From positions 1 through 64,000 of the forward strand of contig JAUSCY010000025.1 of assembly GCA_030650995.1 (NCBI GenBank): 64,000 nucleotides of DNA. Reading direction: 5' to 3'. Source of the DNA: Sheuella sp. (lineage in GTDB: Bacteria; Pseudomonadota; Gammaproteobacteria; Burkholderiales; Burkholderiaceae_B). The notes under the pieces were generated by a model that was not told the DNA's origin, did not search any database, and worked only from the letters and a program-made list of their open reading frames with translations. The first letter of the stretch is position 1, and every line of letters begins with the position of its first letter. The translations under genes were made by a program, and so were the position numbers. Shown in pieces: positions 43,891-53,270 of this stretch.

Positions 43891-46095
43891 ATGAAAACCA
43901 TGCTTACCGCGCGCGCGCTCGCAGCGCTTTCAATACTATTTATTTGTACGACAGTCTCATCTCAATCGACATCAAATCATGTACCTGAGGTCTCGACACT
44001 GACCTCCATTACAGTTACAGCAGGTCGTGGCAGCGAACTCGAAAATCTCCCGATCAGTACGACCGTCATCAATCGAGAAGAAGTCCTGAATAGCCCCGAA
44101 CAACAAACCGATCAGATCATTAATAAAATTCCCGGTGTTTTTATTAATCAGATCCCCTCAACTGCTCTGCACCCGACAGGCAGCACGTTCAGCATCAGGG
44201 GCTTTGGTACCAGTACAAACGTGAATACGCTGGTGATGGTAGATGGCATTCCTTTTAACGATCCTTTTTTTCGGACGGTTAACTGGGCACGTATTCCCAA
44301 AAATTCCATTGAAAGCCTTGAGGTTATCCGCGGTGGTGGTGCGACCAGTCTTTGGGGCAATCTTGCTATGGGAGGCGTAGTCAATATTGTGACTCGCCCA
44401 CCACAGGACGATAAGTTAAGTGTGTATGCAGATTACGGGAGCTTCAACACACTGAACACAGGATTTTCGGGTGCGTTGTTTAAAACAGATAAAGTATCGA
44501 TGGGTATCAGTTATGACTACGCACAGACTCAAGGCTACAACGCCACACCCGAGCAATACCGCAGTCCTTACATGACGGCCACAGGCTCACAGGTCAACAA
44601 CCTGACGCTCTACACCTTATTTACTCCAAGCGCTAACGCTAACTATTACGCGAAACTCAATCTCAACACGACCTCAGAAACGACGGCAACCTGGGAAAAT
44701 GCCAGCAACAAATGGAACAACTACGTCTTATCAGGAGGTGGTACGACGCGTTTTGAAGATAACAGCACTATCAATATCAATGCCTGGGGCAGTTTTCAGC
44801 AAATGAAAACAACCAACTCAGCTCAGACACCTACCTATAATATTTTCACGCCTGGGATAGGTAAGCCCTATGTCAGTCAGAACGAAACAGACAACTACCA
44901 AAGCTATGGGATGTCTGTTTTTTACCAGAAAGATTTTGGACAATTCAAGGATGTGAAGTTCGGTGTCGATGGCCGAATGATTACCTCTGATGACAATATC
45001 GATCAGTTTGCATCCACGGGATTTTATTCGGCGAATCTGATCAACAAAGGTCAGAACACATTCCAGGGTTTATTTATTACAGGCACCTATCAATTCAAAG
45101 ATGCGCCTGTCGATATCAACTTTGGCCTACGCGAAGACTTTTACCAAGTCAACAACTCCAGCCTGAGCGGTACCGTGTACACACCAGGGAAAAAAGCTGC
45201 ACCCTTTGGTACAAGTCTTACCAGCAATAGCTATGCAAGTTTCGATCCGAGTCTTGGCATTAAATATTACGCCAACGATTATCTTGATTTGCGGGCGGCG
45301 GTATATCGTAACTTTGCCGCACCAGGCATGAACCAGTTATATCGTACCTTTCTCAGTGGTTCATCCATCACCATTGCGAATCCAAACCTTGCACCACAAA
45401 CAAATTTTGGACAGGAAATCGGTTTTGATCTGAGTACCAAGCAAAAAGACGCAAGCCTTTCATTAACTTTATTCAATAATAATCTGAGCAATTTTATCGA
45501 CGGTGCAACAATGTGCACCACAGCAATAACGTGTAATCCGCTCATTGCTGATACAGGTCTGGCAAAAGGAAGTATTACGCAATTGCGTCAAAACGTGAAT
45601 GCCGGGAGTGCCACATTGCGTGGCTACGAACTCCTCACTCAAGCACAGATCTTCAAGAGCGTCAGACTAAATCTTGGATTCACACAGACCTGGGCCTACC
45701 TGAACAGTTCTGACTATGACTCCGGAAGTAGTCCAGCGGATCCAACTAATGCACAGCTGGGCCAAGTGCCGCCATGGATGCTCAATGCTGGTATCCAATG
45801 GCAGGCTTCTGCGGAGTTGGCACTATCAGGACAAATACAATCTTTCCCCGCATTCTGGAACAACACTGCACACACCCAACTCAATGACGGTGCAACGCTA
45901 GTCAATATTGGCTTTCGCTATCAAATTGAAAAAAATGTACAGCTCTATGGAACGATTCAGAACGTATTCAATACCAACTACCTTGCCCAAGGCATGAGTT
46001 ATACGAGCTTTCAGGGCAGTACGATAAGTTCTTCTGGTGTGCCTGCACTGGCACCGCCACGCTGGTTTACGCTAGGAGTCAGGGCAACTTTTTAA
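43891..46095 (+). CDS. TonB-dependent outer-membrane receptor
   Basis: Outer-membrane receptor of 734 residues. A signal peptide ends near residue 26, a TonB-box-like ITVTAGR follows near 41, then the plug domain (LPISTTVINREEVL, GVFINQIPS, IRGFGTSTNVNTLVMVDGIPFND, GATSLWGNLAMGGVVNIVT) and a 22-strand-type barrel ending in the terminal aromatic residue ATF. The plug's IRGFG and IPxD blocks are those of siderophore/cobalamin/metal receptors. Context with NiCoT and the DUF2946-like protein suggests a nickel, cobalt or copper complex as ligand. The stop overlaps the converging phosphatase stop by four bases. Confidence 0.93.
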   Translation: MKTMLTARALAALSILFICTTVSSQSTSNHVPEVSTLTSITVTAGRGSELENLPISTTVINREEVLNSPEQQTDQIINKIPGVFINQIPSTALHPTGSTFSIRGFGTSTNVNTLVMVDGIPFNDPFFRTVNWARIPKNSIESLEVIRGGGATSLWGNLAMGGVVNIVTRPPQDDKLSVYADYGSFNTLNTGFSGALFKTDKVSMGISYDYAQTQGYNATPEQYRSPYMTATGSQVNNLTLYTLFTPSANANYYAKLNLNTTSETTATWENASNKWNNYVLSGGGTTRFEDNSTININAWGSFQQMKTTNSAQTPTYNIFTPGIGKPYVSQNETDNYQSYGMSVFYQKDFGQFKDVKFGVDGRMITSDDNIDQFASTGFYSANLINKGQNTFQGLFITGTYQFKDAPVDINFGLREDFYQVNNSSLSGTVYTPGKKAAPFGTSLTSNSYASFDPSLGIKYYANDYLDLRAAVYRNFAAPGMNQLYRTFLSGSSITIANPNLAPQTNFGQEIGFDLSTKQKDASLSLTLFNNNLSNFIDGATMCTTAITCNPLIADTGLAKGSITQLRQNVNAGSATLRGYELLTQAQIFKSVRLNLGFTQTWAYLNSSDYDSGSSPADPTNAQLGQVPPWMLNAGIQWQASAELALSGQIQSFPAFWNNTAHTQLNDGATLVNIGFRYQIEKNVQLYGTIQNVFNTNYLAQGMSYTSFQGSTISSSGVPALAPPRWFTLGVRATF

Positions 46096-46655
46096 GGGCT
46101 CGGATAGACCACGTGCGAAATATAGCTGCCATCTGGTTTCACTTTAACCAACACCATATCACCTACACCAACGACCTTGTTCGTGTAGGCCTCGATGTTC
46201 ACATGATGGGTGACGAGAATGAGTGGTGTGGATGGATGCTGACGCAGTTGCGTGGCGATCAACTTTTGCATTGCCAGCGTTTGGGGCTTTGCCAGACTCA
46301 TATCGTCAAAAAACGAACCTAGCGAGCTTTCAGCTTCCACCTTTCCTTTGCCAATTAATTTCGCAGTATCCAGGCAGCGACACCAGGGGCTGCTCTTGAC
46401 GTTGGCAGCGGTTACGCGTTGCTCAGTTAACCATTTACCAATGGCGACTGATTGCATGCGCCCCTTTTCGCCCAGATTTCTTTGTGTCGAGCAATTATCC
46501 AGACTGTAGCCAGGTGGATCTCCAAAACCGGGAGCATCTGCATGGCGCATCAGCAATACATGCTGACCGTCCTGCAGATCATCAAGCAGTGCAGCACGTG
46601 AAGAAGTGCTGAACATGCCTACCAATATGAAAAGTACCAACAACAGCTTGGACAT
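46092..46655 (-). CDS. Secreted histidine phosphatase family protein
   Basis: Phosphoglycerate-mutase-like phosphatase of 187 residues with a signal peptide to about residue 21 (SSRAALL). The catalytic RHG motif reads LLMRHADAP near 35, the second arginine is in SSPWCRCLDTA, and the second histidine in ILVTHHVNIEAYT. GGAG lies six bases before the ATG. Export distinguishes it from CobC. Its periplasmic substrate is unknown. Confidence 0.88.
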   Translation of the reverse strand: MSKLLLVLFILVGMFSTSSRAALLDDLQDGQHVLLMRHADAPGFGDPPGYSLDNCSTQRNLGEKGRMQSVAIGKWLTEQRVTAANVKSSPWCRCLDTAKLIGKGKVEAESSLGSFFDDMSLAKPQTLAMQKLIATQLRQHPSTPLILVTHHVNIEAYTNKVVGVGDMVLVKVKPDGSYISHVVYPSP

Positions 46656-46671
46656 TGTGAACTCCAGAATA

Positions 46672-46935
46672 TTAAGTAGTCATACCCTTTCGAATCAACT
46701 CATCAACGAGTGTATTCATGTCCATTTGCCTGGACTCAGCGAGCGTGCGTAATTCAGTTGCGAGCTGTGCGTCAATTTTGACCGCAAAAGGGATCAGCCC
46801 TTTTGCCTGATCCAGTTTTCTCTGAACCTTACGATCTAGCACTTCGCCTTGCGCAAACCGGTCGGGCGTACCAGCTTGTTTAAGTTTTCCGTCAATTTTG
46901 AGGCCTAATTTCTTGTACAGATCAGTCTTTTTCAT
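46672..46935 (-). CDS. Small ribbon-helix-helix-like protein
   Basis: An 87-residue basic protein. The last 40 residues (PFAVKIDAQLATELRTLAE, then MDMNTLVDELIRKGM) form one beta strand and two helices, as in ribbon-helix-helix DNA-binding proteins such as Arc and antitoxins. Residues 1-45 are lysine-rich. No toxin gene is adjacent; the next gene on the strand, 16 bases on, is the histidine phosphatase. It could be an orphan antitoxin or a local regulator. Confidence 0.6.
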   Translation of the reverse strand: MKKTDLYKKLGLKIDGKLKQAGTPDRFAQGEVLDRKVQRKLDQAKGLIPFAVKIDAQLATELRTLAESRQMDMNTLVDELIRKGMTT

Positions 46936-46990
46936 GAGTTTGGCCTTTTGCTTTAAGCCTGCACTTTACATCCGAATCTGATTAGTCTGT

Positions 46991-47021
46991 AAAAAAGCCC
47001 GGATCTTTAAAGATTCCGGGC
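46991..47021 (-). terminator. Rho-independent terminator after the TRAP permease
   Basis: On the minus strand a stem of GCCCGGA with the self-pairing TCTTTAAAGA inside, one bulged base, is followed by six T. It begins ten bases after the stop of the TRAP permease gene. Confidence 0.88.
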
Positions 47022-47030
47022 CGCTTAAAC

Positions 47031-49046
47031 TTACTGCGTTTCGAGTTTTCTTAGTTTGAGATGCCTGGCCCACTGCGTGAATAAAACCAGGATAAAGCAA
47101 ATAAAACCCACAATATCAGTGGTAACTGAAGGATATGCGAGCGCCACCCCACCAACAATCATTAAGGTACGCTCAAAAATATTAGTCTTTTCAATAAACC
47201 AGCCTTGCAAACCCCCTGCCAGACAAATTACACCGACGATTGCTGTAAAGGTTGTCCAGCCGATCTGCACCCAGTCCGCTTGCATCAACCCCTTCATGGA
47301 ACCCATCAACAATAGCCCAGTACCCGACTTATCCAGAGTAAACATGAAGGGAACCAGAATTGCGGGGGCTACATATTTCCAGGTTTGCATCGTCGTTTTG
47401 TAAGGATCTCCCTTGCAAATAGCAGCGGCTGCAAAGGGTGACAATGCAGTCGGTGGGGAGACTTCAGACAAGACAGCGTAGTAAAAAATGAACATGTGGG
47501 CAGCAAAGGCCGGTACACCCAGATTAATCAGGGCGGGTGCAGCGATCACGGCACAGATAATGTAGGAAGCCGTTACGGGAACAGCTAAACCGACGACCCA
47601 GACAACCAAACCGGTATAGATCGTGGTGAGCAGCAAAGAGCCGCCTGCGTACTCAATCACAATCGAACTGAATTTCAAACCCAGACCCGTCAGTGTCACC
47701 GTTCCGACGATCAGCCCTGCCCCTGCGCAGGTGACTGCGATCGCCAGAACGCCCGTTGTACCTGCGGCAAGTGCTTTAACTAGATTGGTCTGGTACAAGC
47801 CCTTCCAGAAGGGCTCTTTGCCACGCAACCAGTCGTAAGAAATGATGGCAGTGTCCCGGCGCAGCATACTGCTCGCAGCGGACACTACTGTTGCCCAGAA
47901 CACCGACATGATTGGCGAAAAACCATACATCATAAATACTACGATTGAAATCAGTGAAAAGAAATGAAACCAGTATTTTTTAGTCAATGCCCAGGCACTT
48001 TCAGCTGACTCAAAATGAATATGCTTCATTCCGTACTTGCGCACATCGATTTCAACCATTACAAACAACCCCAGGTAGAACAGAACCGTTGGGATAGTTG
48101 CCATCAATAACACATCAAGATAGGAAATCTTTAGAAAATCAGCAATCAGAAAGGCTGCGGCACCAAGAACTGGAGGAGAAATGATTGCACCCAATCCGCC
48201 TGCGGCAAGCAGTCCGCCAGCGGCATTACGCTCGTAACCGACTTTTTCCAGCATAGGTGCGGCAACCGAGCCCACCGTCACGGTCGTGGCAACACCAGAT
48301 CCAGAAGGACCACCCAGGAGAAATGACGACATCACGATTGTGCGTCCGACTCCAGAGGACTTTCCGCCCATCGCAGCAAAAGAAAAATCTATAAAAAATT
48401 TACCTGCTCCTGTGAACTGCAGAAAAGCACCAAAAATTGTAAACAGGATGATCAGCGTGGCAGATACGTCAACAGCCGTACCGAAAATCCCCTCAAGCGT
48501 CATGTACATATAGCCGACCAGACGATCGAGGTCATATCCCTTGTGCGTCCAGGGCGCAGGCAAGTAGTTGCCAAACAATGCATACAAAATAAACAAGACC
48601 GTTACGGTCAACAGAATCATGCCATTGGTCCGGCGAACGGCCTCAAGAATCAGCAGAATGAATATCACACCAACCACTACATCCATACGGTTAGGCGCAG
48701 TGTTGCGATCAGCGAAGTCATCGCCGCCACTCAGGATGTAATAAACAATAAAAATTGAAATCAGGGCGCAAATGACGTCCCACCACATCAGCCTGTTTTT
48801 AAAATAACCAGAAAGCGGAAAACTCAGATAAACAAGAAACAGCACCAGCCCCACATGGATAGTACGCAACTCCTGAGTCGGGACAATCTCATAGGCTGCA
48901 TACAGATGAAACAGAGACAACCCTACGGCGACAAGCGTAATGAACACAGCCAGTGGGCCCCTGTAATCATTTGCGTTGCCTTCTTCCTCTTTGATGAAGG
49001 CATCCAGCTGGGCTTGCGTAGTGTTGTCAATCGAAGATTGAGTCAT
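47031..49046 (-). CDS. TAXI-TRAP transporter fused permease (DctQM)
   Basis: Fused small and large membrane subunits of a TAXI-type TRAP transporter (671 residues). The N-terminal 170 residues correspond to the four-segment Q part; the rest is the M part with GGPSGSGVATTVTVG, LAAGGLGAIISPPVLGAAAF and LSEVSPPTALSPFAA, typical of the fused TRAP permease family. I choose ATG 49046, with GGA seven bases upstream, rather than ATG 49058. It lies downstream of its receptor gene, separated by a terminator-like palindrome. Confidence 0.92.
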   Translation of the reverse strand: MTQSSIDNTTQAQLDAFIKEEEGNANDYRGPLAVFITLVAVGLSLFHLYAAYEIVPTQELRTIHVGLVLFLVYLSFPLSGYFKNRLMWWDVICALISIFIVYYILSGGDDFADRNTAPNRMDVVVGVIFILLILEAVRRTNGMILLTVTVLFILYALFGNYLPAPWTHKGYDLDRLVGYMYMTLEGIFGTAVDVSATLIILFTIFGAFLQFTGAGKFFIDFSFAAMGGKSSGVGRTIVMSSFLLGGPSGSGVATTVTVGSVAAPMLEKVGYERNAAGGLLAAGGLGAIISPPVLGAAAFLIADFLKISYLDVLLMATIPTVLFYLGLFVMVEIDVRKYGMKHIHFESAESAWALTKKYWFHFFSLISIVVFMMYGFSPIMSVFWATVVSAASSMLRRDTAIISYDWLRGKEPFWKGLYQTNLVKALAAGTTGVLAIAVTCAGAGLIVGTVTLTGLGLKFSSIVIEYAGGSLLLTTIYTGLVVWVVGLAVPVTASYIICAVIAAPALINLGVPAFAAHMFIFYYAVLSEVSPPTALSPFAAAAICKGDPYKTTMQTWKYVAPAILVPFMFTLDKSGTGLLLMGSMKGLMQADWVQIGWTTFTAIVGVICLAGGLQGWFIEKTNIFERTLMIVGGVALAYPSVTTDIVGFICFILVLFTQWARHLKLRKLETQ

Positions 49047-49060
49047 CTTTCTGTCCATTT

Positions 49061-49090
49061 AAAAAATTGAGCACACGTACGTGTGCTCAA
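49061..49090 (-). terminator. Perfect 24-base palindrome with T-run between receptor and permease genes
   Basis: TTGAGCACACGT and its exact inverse meet at 49067-49090. On the minus strand the hairpin is followed at once by six T and then, within 20 bases, by the ribosome site of the permease gene. It should end a share of transcripts after the receptor gene, giving more receptor than permease. Confidence 0.82.
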
Positions 49091-49117
49091 AATATTTATT
49101 GTTATGTTTATTTTTAA

Positions 49118-50068
49118 TTAATTGAGTTTTACGCCTTTTTCATTCAGGTACTTGATGGCGCCAGGATGAAAAGGAATGGGTGTGGAGTCTGATTTTTGAT
49201 CGGCTAAAGACAGCGTTGCGTACTCCTGATGTGTACGTACGAGCTCTTCTTTATTATCAAAAACAGCTTTGACGATATCGTAAGCTTGTTTCTCGGGCAT
49301 ATTTCCATTCACCACCAGAATGTTTGCTACAGACGCGATCTTATTGTCTTGTGGCATGCCGCTATAAGTTGCTTTGGGAATGACGTCTTTGAAATACAGA
49401 TTGCCATATTTCTTATTCATGGCATCTACTTCGTTGGCATGATCAATCAGCGAGATTTTCATACCTGGGCTGTTTGCCAGATCAGTAACCGCAGCCGTTG
49501 GCAAACCACCAACCCAGAAAAACGCTTCGATCTTGCGGTCTTTGATAGCATTGACAGATTCAGAAACACCTAGGCGCTCGCGCTTGACGTCTTTATCCTT
49601 ATCCAGGCCTGCCGCTTCAAGCAGACGAAATGCCATGACTTCAGTCGCACTTCCTGGTGAGCCAGTACTGATGCGTTTACCTTTCAAGTCTTTCATGCTT
49701 TTAATACCCGTCGCCTCGACTGTCACAACATGCATGCGATTGGGGTAAAGAACCAGCAAAGTTTTGAGATCAACCTTCTTATCCTTGAACTTTCCCTCGC
49801 CGATCAATGCGTCTTTAGCTGCATCGGCCATCGTGAAAGCAAGATATGGCTTACCAGAGTTAATCAGGTTAAGGTTATCAACCGATCCTCCCGTCACCTC
49901 GGCAGTCGCTGACATACCGGCGACATGCTTGGATAGCACGGCAGCAAGACCACCACCCATCGGGTAGTAGACACCCCCTGTTCCGCCTGTTGCAATGGAT
50001 AAGTTCTGCGCTTGAACGCTATTAAAGCTGACAATAAACATCAAGGCTAATGTTTGAAAAAATTTCAT
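49118..50068 (-). CDS. TAXI-family TRAP solute receptor
   Basis: Periplasmic receptor of 316 residues with a signal peptide ending near VQA-QN (residue 21). The TAXI hallmark LSIATGGTGGVYYPMGGGLA begins the mature protein, followed by ISTGSPGSATEVMA and FWVGGLPTAAV. ATG 50068 has GGAG seven bases upstream; the longer reading frame to 50110 adds unrelated residues. Known TAXI receptors bind dicarboxylates or glutamate-like ligands; the ligand here cannot be told. It is the first gene of the transporter pair. Confidence 0.92.
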   Translation of the reverse strand: MKFFQTLALMFIVSFNSVQAQNLSIATGGTGGVYYPMGGGLAAVLSKHVAGMSATAEVTGGSVDNLNLINSGKPYLAFTMADAAKDALIGEGKFKDKKVDLKTLLVLYPNRMHVVTVEATGIKSMKDLKGKRISTGSPGSATEVMAFRLLEAAGLDKDKDVKRERLGVSESVNAIKDRKIEAFFWVGGLPTAAVTDLANSPGMKISLIDHANEVDAMNKKYGNLYFKDVIPKATYSGMPQDNKIASVANILVVNGNMPEKQAYDIVKAVFDNKEELVRTHQEYATLSLADQKSDSTPIPFHPGAIKYLNEKGVKLN

Positions 50069-50235
50069 CTCTATACTCCATCTGTTATTAGTAATCGATC
50101 CACGTTGCACCGGGCAGAATGGAGCGAATTTCTATGATGCTTAGAGACTACATCAGATCGTCAGCTGACTCAATCAGAACAAACGATAGTGCAACGCAGC
50201 ATTAAGGCTTGGTTATTGAGAAGATCGATCACGCT

Positions 50236-51735
50236 CTAATTGCGCGCTTGACTCATCCAGTGGATGGACTTGCCCAAGGCGTCTACAGCAACCGTGACGG
50301 GCATATCTTTCACAACGAATTCATATATGGCTTCCATGCCCAGATCTTCAAAAGCCAGTACACGAGCAGATTGCACGGCTTTGGATACAAGATAGGCCGC
50401 CCCACCCACAGCCACCAGATATGCACTTTTATTTTTCTTGATGGCATCGATCGCGACCGGACCTCGTTCAGCTTTACCGACCGTGAGCAGCAAACCAGTT
50501 TGCTCAAGCAGTACAGGCATAAACTTATCCATACGCGTTGATGTGGTTGGACCAGCAGGTCCGACTGCTTCGCCCTTTACTGGATCAACCGGGCCCACGT
50601 AGTAGATTGCACGATCCTGCAAACTGACTGGTAACGGTTCGTTGCGCGACAACATATCAACCATGCGTTTGTGTGCCGCATCTCGCGCTGTCAGCAAATG
50701 GCCGGATAACAAAATTAATTCGCCAGCTTTCCAAGTCCCGACTTCTTGCTTGGTCAACGTATCGAGATTGACACTTCGTCCTTGAGCTACAGGCAAGGCA
50801 TCAGGAATATCAGACCAGATTTCCGGGTCCGGATCTTCGAATACAGCAGGTCCTGAACCATCCAGAGAAAAATTAATAAAACGTGTCGCTGCACAATTTG
50901 GCATTAAAGCCACTGGCAACAAGGCCGCATGGGAAGGTGCCTGTTCGACTTTTACATCCAGGATCGTGTGATCACCACCTAAGCCCTGAGCGCCTATTCC
51001 CAGGGCATTCACACGATCAAACACCTCGAGTCGTAATGATTCGACTGGATCCGTGATGGATTTATTCCGTACATCCTGGATATCGATCGGTGTAAATAAT
51101 GCGCGCTTGGCCATCAACATGGCTTGTTCAGGCGTTCCACCAACACCAAGACCCAGAACCCCTGGCGGGCACCAGCCCGCCCCCATGCCAGGCAACTGAC
51201 TGACGACCCAGTCAGCCACGGAGTCGCTGGGGTTGAGCATTGCATAACGAGCTTTTACATCCCCACCGCCACCTTTGGCGACAACCGTAATATCTAATGC
51301 ATCTCCCTCAACGAGTTCAATGTGCACAATTGCGGGGGTGTTGTCTCCCGTATTGGAGCGATCACCGAGCGGCCGACGAATCATCGAGGCTCTCAAGGGA
51401 TTCTCCGGATACAGGTATGCACCGGCAACCCCAAGATTTGCGAGAGACTGCAGGCTTGGCGTCGGGACACCTTTTATGCCTTGCACACGCACATCCATTC
51501 CCATTTTGAAAAAGATATGCGCAACGCCCGTATCCTGGCATACCGGACGATGTGCCTGCGCACTGAGCTTGCTGTTAATCAGTAACTGCAGTAAAGCATT
51601 ACGCGCAGACGGCGATGTTTCGTGACGATATGCATTTTTTAACGCAAGAACGAAGTCTCGCGGATGGTAGTAGCTAACGAATTGCAAAGCATCAGTGATA
51701 CTTTTAATGATATCGTCAGCAGCAATCACACGCAT
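50236..51735 (-). CDS. Class I (iron-sulfur) fumarate hydratase family protein
   Basis: Oxygen-sensitive hydratase of 499 residues containing both alpha and beta parts of the class I fumarase/tartrate dehydratase family. Three cysteines for the [4Fe-4S] cluster are visible: Cys66 in VCQDTG, Cys189 in GAGWCPPG, and Cys281 in MPNCAATRF. The C-terminal domain has GPTTSTRMDKF and VGKAERG. It starts four bases after the lyase stop, so the two are one operon. Fumarate to malate is the likely reaction, but related hydroxy-diacids are possible. Confidence 0.9.
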   Translation of the reverse strand: MRVIAADDIIKSITDALQFVSYYHPRDFVLALKNAYRHETSPSARNALLQLLINSKLSAQAHRPVCQDTGVAHIFFKMGMDVRVQGIKGVPTPSLQSLANLGVAGAYLYPENPLRASMIRRPLGDRSNTGDNTPAIVHIELVEGDALDITVVAKGGGGDVKARYAMLNPSDSVADWVVSQLPGMGAGWCPPGVLGLGVGGTPEQAMLMAKRALFTPIDIQDVRNKSITDPVESLRLEVFDRVNALGIGAQGLGGDHTILDVKVEQAPSHAALLPVALMPNCAATRFINFSLDGSGPAVFEDPDPEIWSDIPDALPVAQGRSVNLDTLTKQEVGTWKAGELILLSGHLLTARDAAHKRMVDMLSRNEPLPVSLQDRAIYYVGPVDPVKGEAVGPAGPTTSTRMDKFMPVLLEQTGLLLTVGKAERGPVAIDAIKKNKSAYLVAVGGAAYLVSKAVQSARVLAFEDLGMEAIYEFVVKDMPVTVAVDALGKSIHWMSQARN

Positions 51736-51739
51736 AACG

Positions 51740-53083
51740 CTAGGCTCGCCACGCGTGCATACGATCAACCATCTGTGGGGCAGAGCCCAGATAATTAGCC
51801 GGATCACATAAGCGATCAATCAGCGCGCGATCCAGTTTATTAGCAACTTGAGGATCTTCATGCAATACCTCTGCCAACTTGCGTCCGCTTGTCGCGGCAA
51901 TACGACATGCGTCATACACGACATCGTGTGCGGTTTGACGCCCGATATGAGGAGCTAGGCCCATCATGACAGCCTCAGCCACGATCAATCCGCCTGAGAG
52001 ATCAAGATTTTTCAGCATGCGGACGGTATCAACCTCAAGGCCTGCGAGCATGAACTTGGCCTGACGTAATGCGCCTGCAGTCAAAATAAACGATTCAGGA
52101 ATGGCAGCCCATTCAATATGCCAGGGGCCTGTCGCACGCTCAAAATCCTGCACCATCGCATCCAGTGCCAGCCCTGCATGCTGACGAACTGATTTGGAAG
52201 CACTCAACATCAACTCGCAAGAAATCGGATTACGCTTTTGTGGCATCGTACTTGATGCTCCACGACCCTTGACGAACGGCTCGAATGCTTCGGCCAGTTC
52301 ATTAGTCATCATCAGCATGACATCGAGCGCAATCTTGCCCAACGACCCCGTCACAAGCGCCAGGAACTGTACGGCCTCTGTCAGCCCATCTCTGGCGACA
52401 TGCCAGGTAACAGGTGATGCTTCAAGCACTAACTCTTTCATCAGCGCAGCATGCACAGCTAAGCCCTGATCTCCGAGGGACGCCAAAGTACCCGCAGCAC
52501 CACCAAACTGGCCAATCAGAACGCGCGGTTTGAGTTGAGTAAGACGCTCGCGATGACGACGAATCATCAGCAGCCAAACGGAAACTTTATAGCCAAACGT
52601 AATTGGTAGAGCATGTTGCAAGTGCGTGCGTCCTGCCATCGGCGCATCGCGGTATTTCAAGGCCAGCGCGTCAAGGATTGCATCTAGCTCATCGAGATCC
52701 GTTTCAATCAAAGACAAAGCATCGCGCACCTGAAGGATGGTTGCGGTATCCATGATGTCTTGGGTGGTGGCACCCCAGTGAAGATATTCACCGTCAGGAC
52801 CGCACATTTTAGAGAGCTGGTGCACAAGTGGCAAAATCGGATAACCGACTATTTCAGTTTCACGCTTGAGCTCCTCCATATCCAGCATTGTGCTGTCAGC
52901 TAACCTCGCGATCGTTTCGGCAGCACTTACTGGAATAATACCCAACTCAGCTTGCACCTTGGCTAAAGCAATTTCTGTTTCGGTATAGCGGCGAACGGTC
53001 GCTGCATCATCAAAGACGGCACGCATGACTGCAGTACCAAACATATCTTTGAAAATCGAGGATTCAAGCATTGAAATAGGCAT
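51740..53083 (-). CDS. Aspartase/fumarase superfamily lyase (CMLE/PcaB-like)
   Basis: Lyase of 447 residues of the superfamily that includes adenylosuccinate lyase, argininosuccinate lyase and 3-carboxymuconate cycloisomerase. The signature loop is GASSTMPQKRNPIS near residue 280, with HWGATTQDIMDTA and AGRTHLQHALP as the other two active-site blocks. This loop is closest to the PcaB type as I remember it. ATG 53083 gives the usual family N-terminus. Superfamily members with a C-N or C-O substrate release fumarate, and the gene is directly followed by a fumarase, which suggests that role here. Confidence 0.85.
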   Translation of the reverse strand: MPISMLESSIFKDMFGTAVMRAVFDDAATVRRYTETEIALAKVQAELGIIPVSAAETIARLADSTMLDMEELKRETEIVGYPILPLVHQLSKMCGPDGEYLHWGATTQDIMDTATILQVRDALSLIETDLDELDAILDALALKYRDAPMAGRTHLQHALPITFGYKVSVWLLMIRRHRERLTQLKPRVLIGQFGGAAGTLASLGDQGLAVHAALMKELVLEASPVTWHVARDGLTEAVQFLALVTGSLGKIALDVMLMMTNELAEAFEPFVKGRGASSTMPQKRNPISCELMLSASKSVRQHAGLALDAMVQDFERATGPWHIEWAAIPESFILTAGALRQAKFMLAGLEVDTVRMLKNLDLSGGLIVAEAVMMGLAPHIGRQTAHDVVYDACRIAATSGRKLAEVLHEDPQVANKLDRALIDRLCDPANYLGSAPQMVDRMHAWRA

Positions 53084-53270
53084 ATTGTCTGATGTTTTTA
53101 ATATTGATTGCCACATAGTATGAGGTGGACTTAGCTGCGTCAACGCCCCTGCACAACAGTCCGGTGCGAGTCACTAAAAATACCTCAATACAGCATGACT
53201 CTAGTAATATGCCAGTCAATACCAAACCAGATATGTTTAAAACATACCTACGCTTTCAGGAGATAAACAC

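Noticed and set aside
46672-46935. Toxin-antitoxin pair around the ribbon-helix-helix-like gene
   Set aside because: The neighbours are a secreted phosphatase and a TRAP permease; no small toxin-like gene adjoins it.
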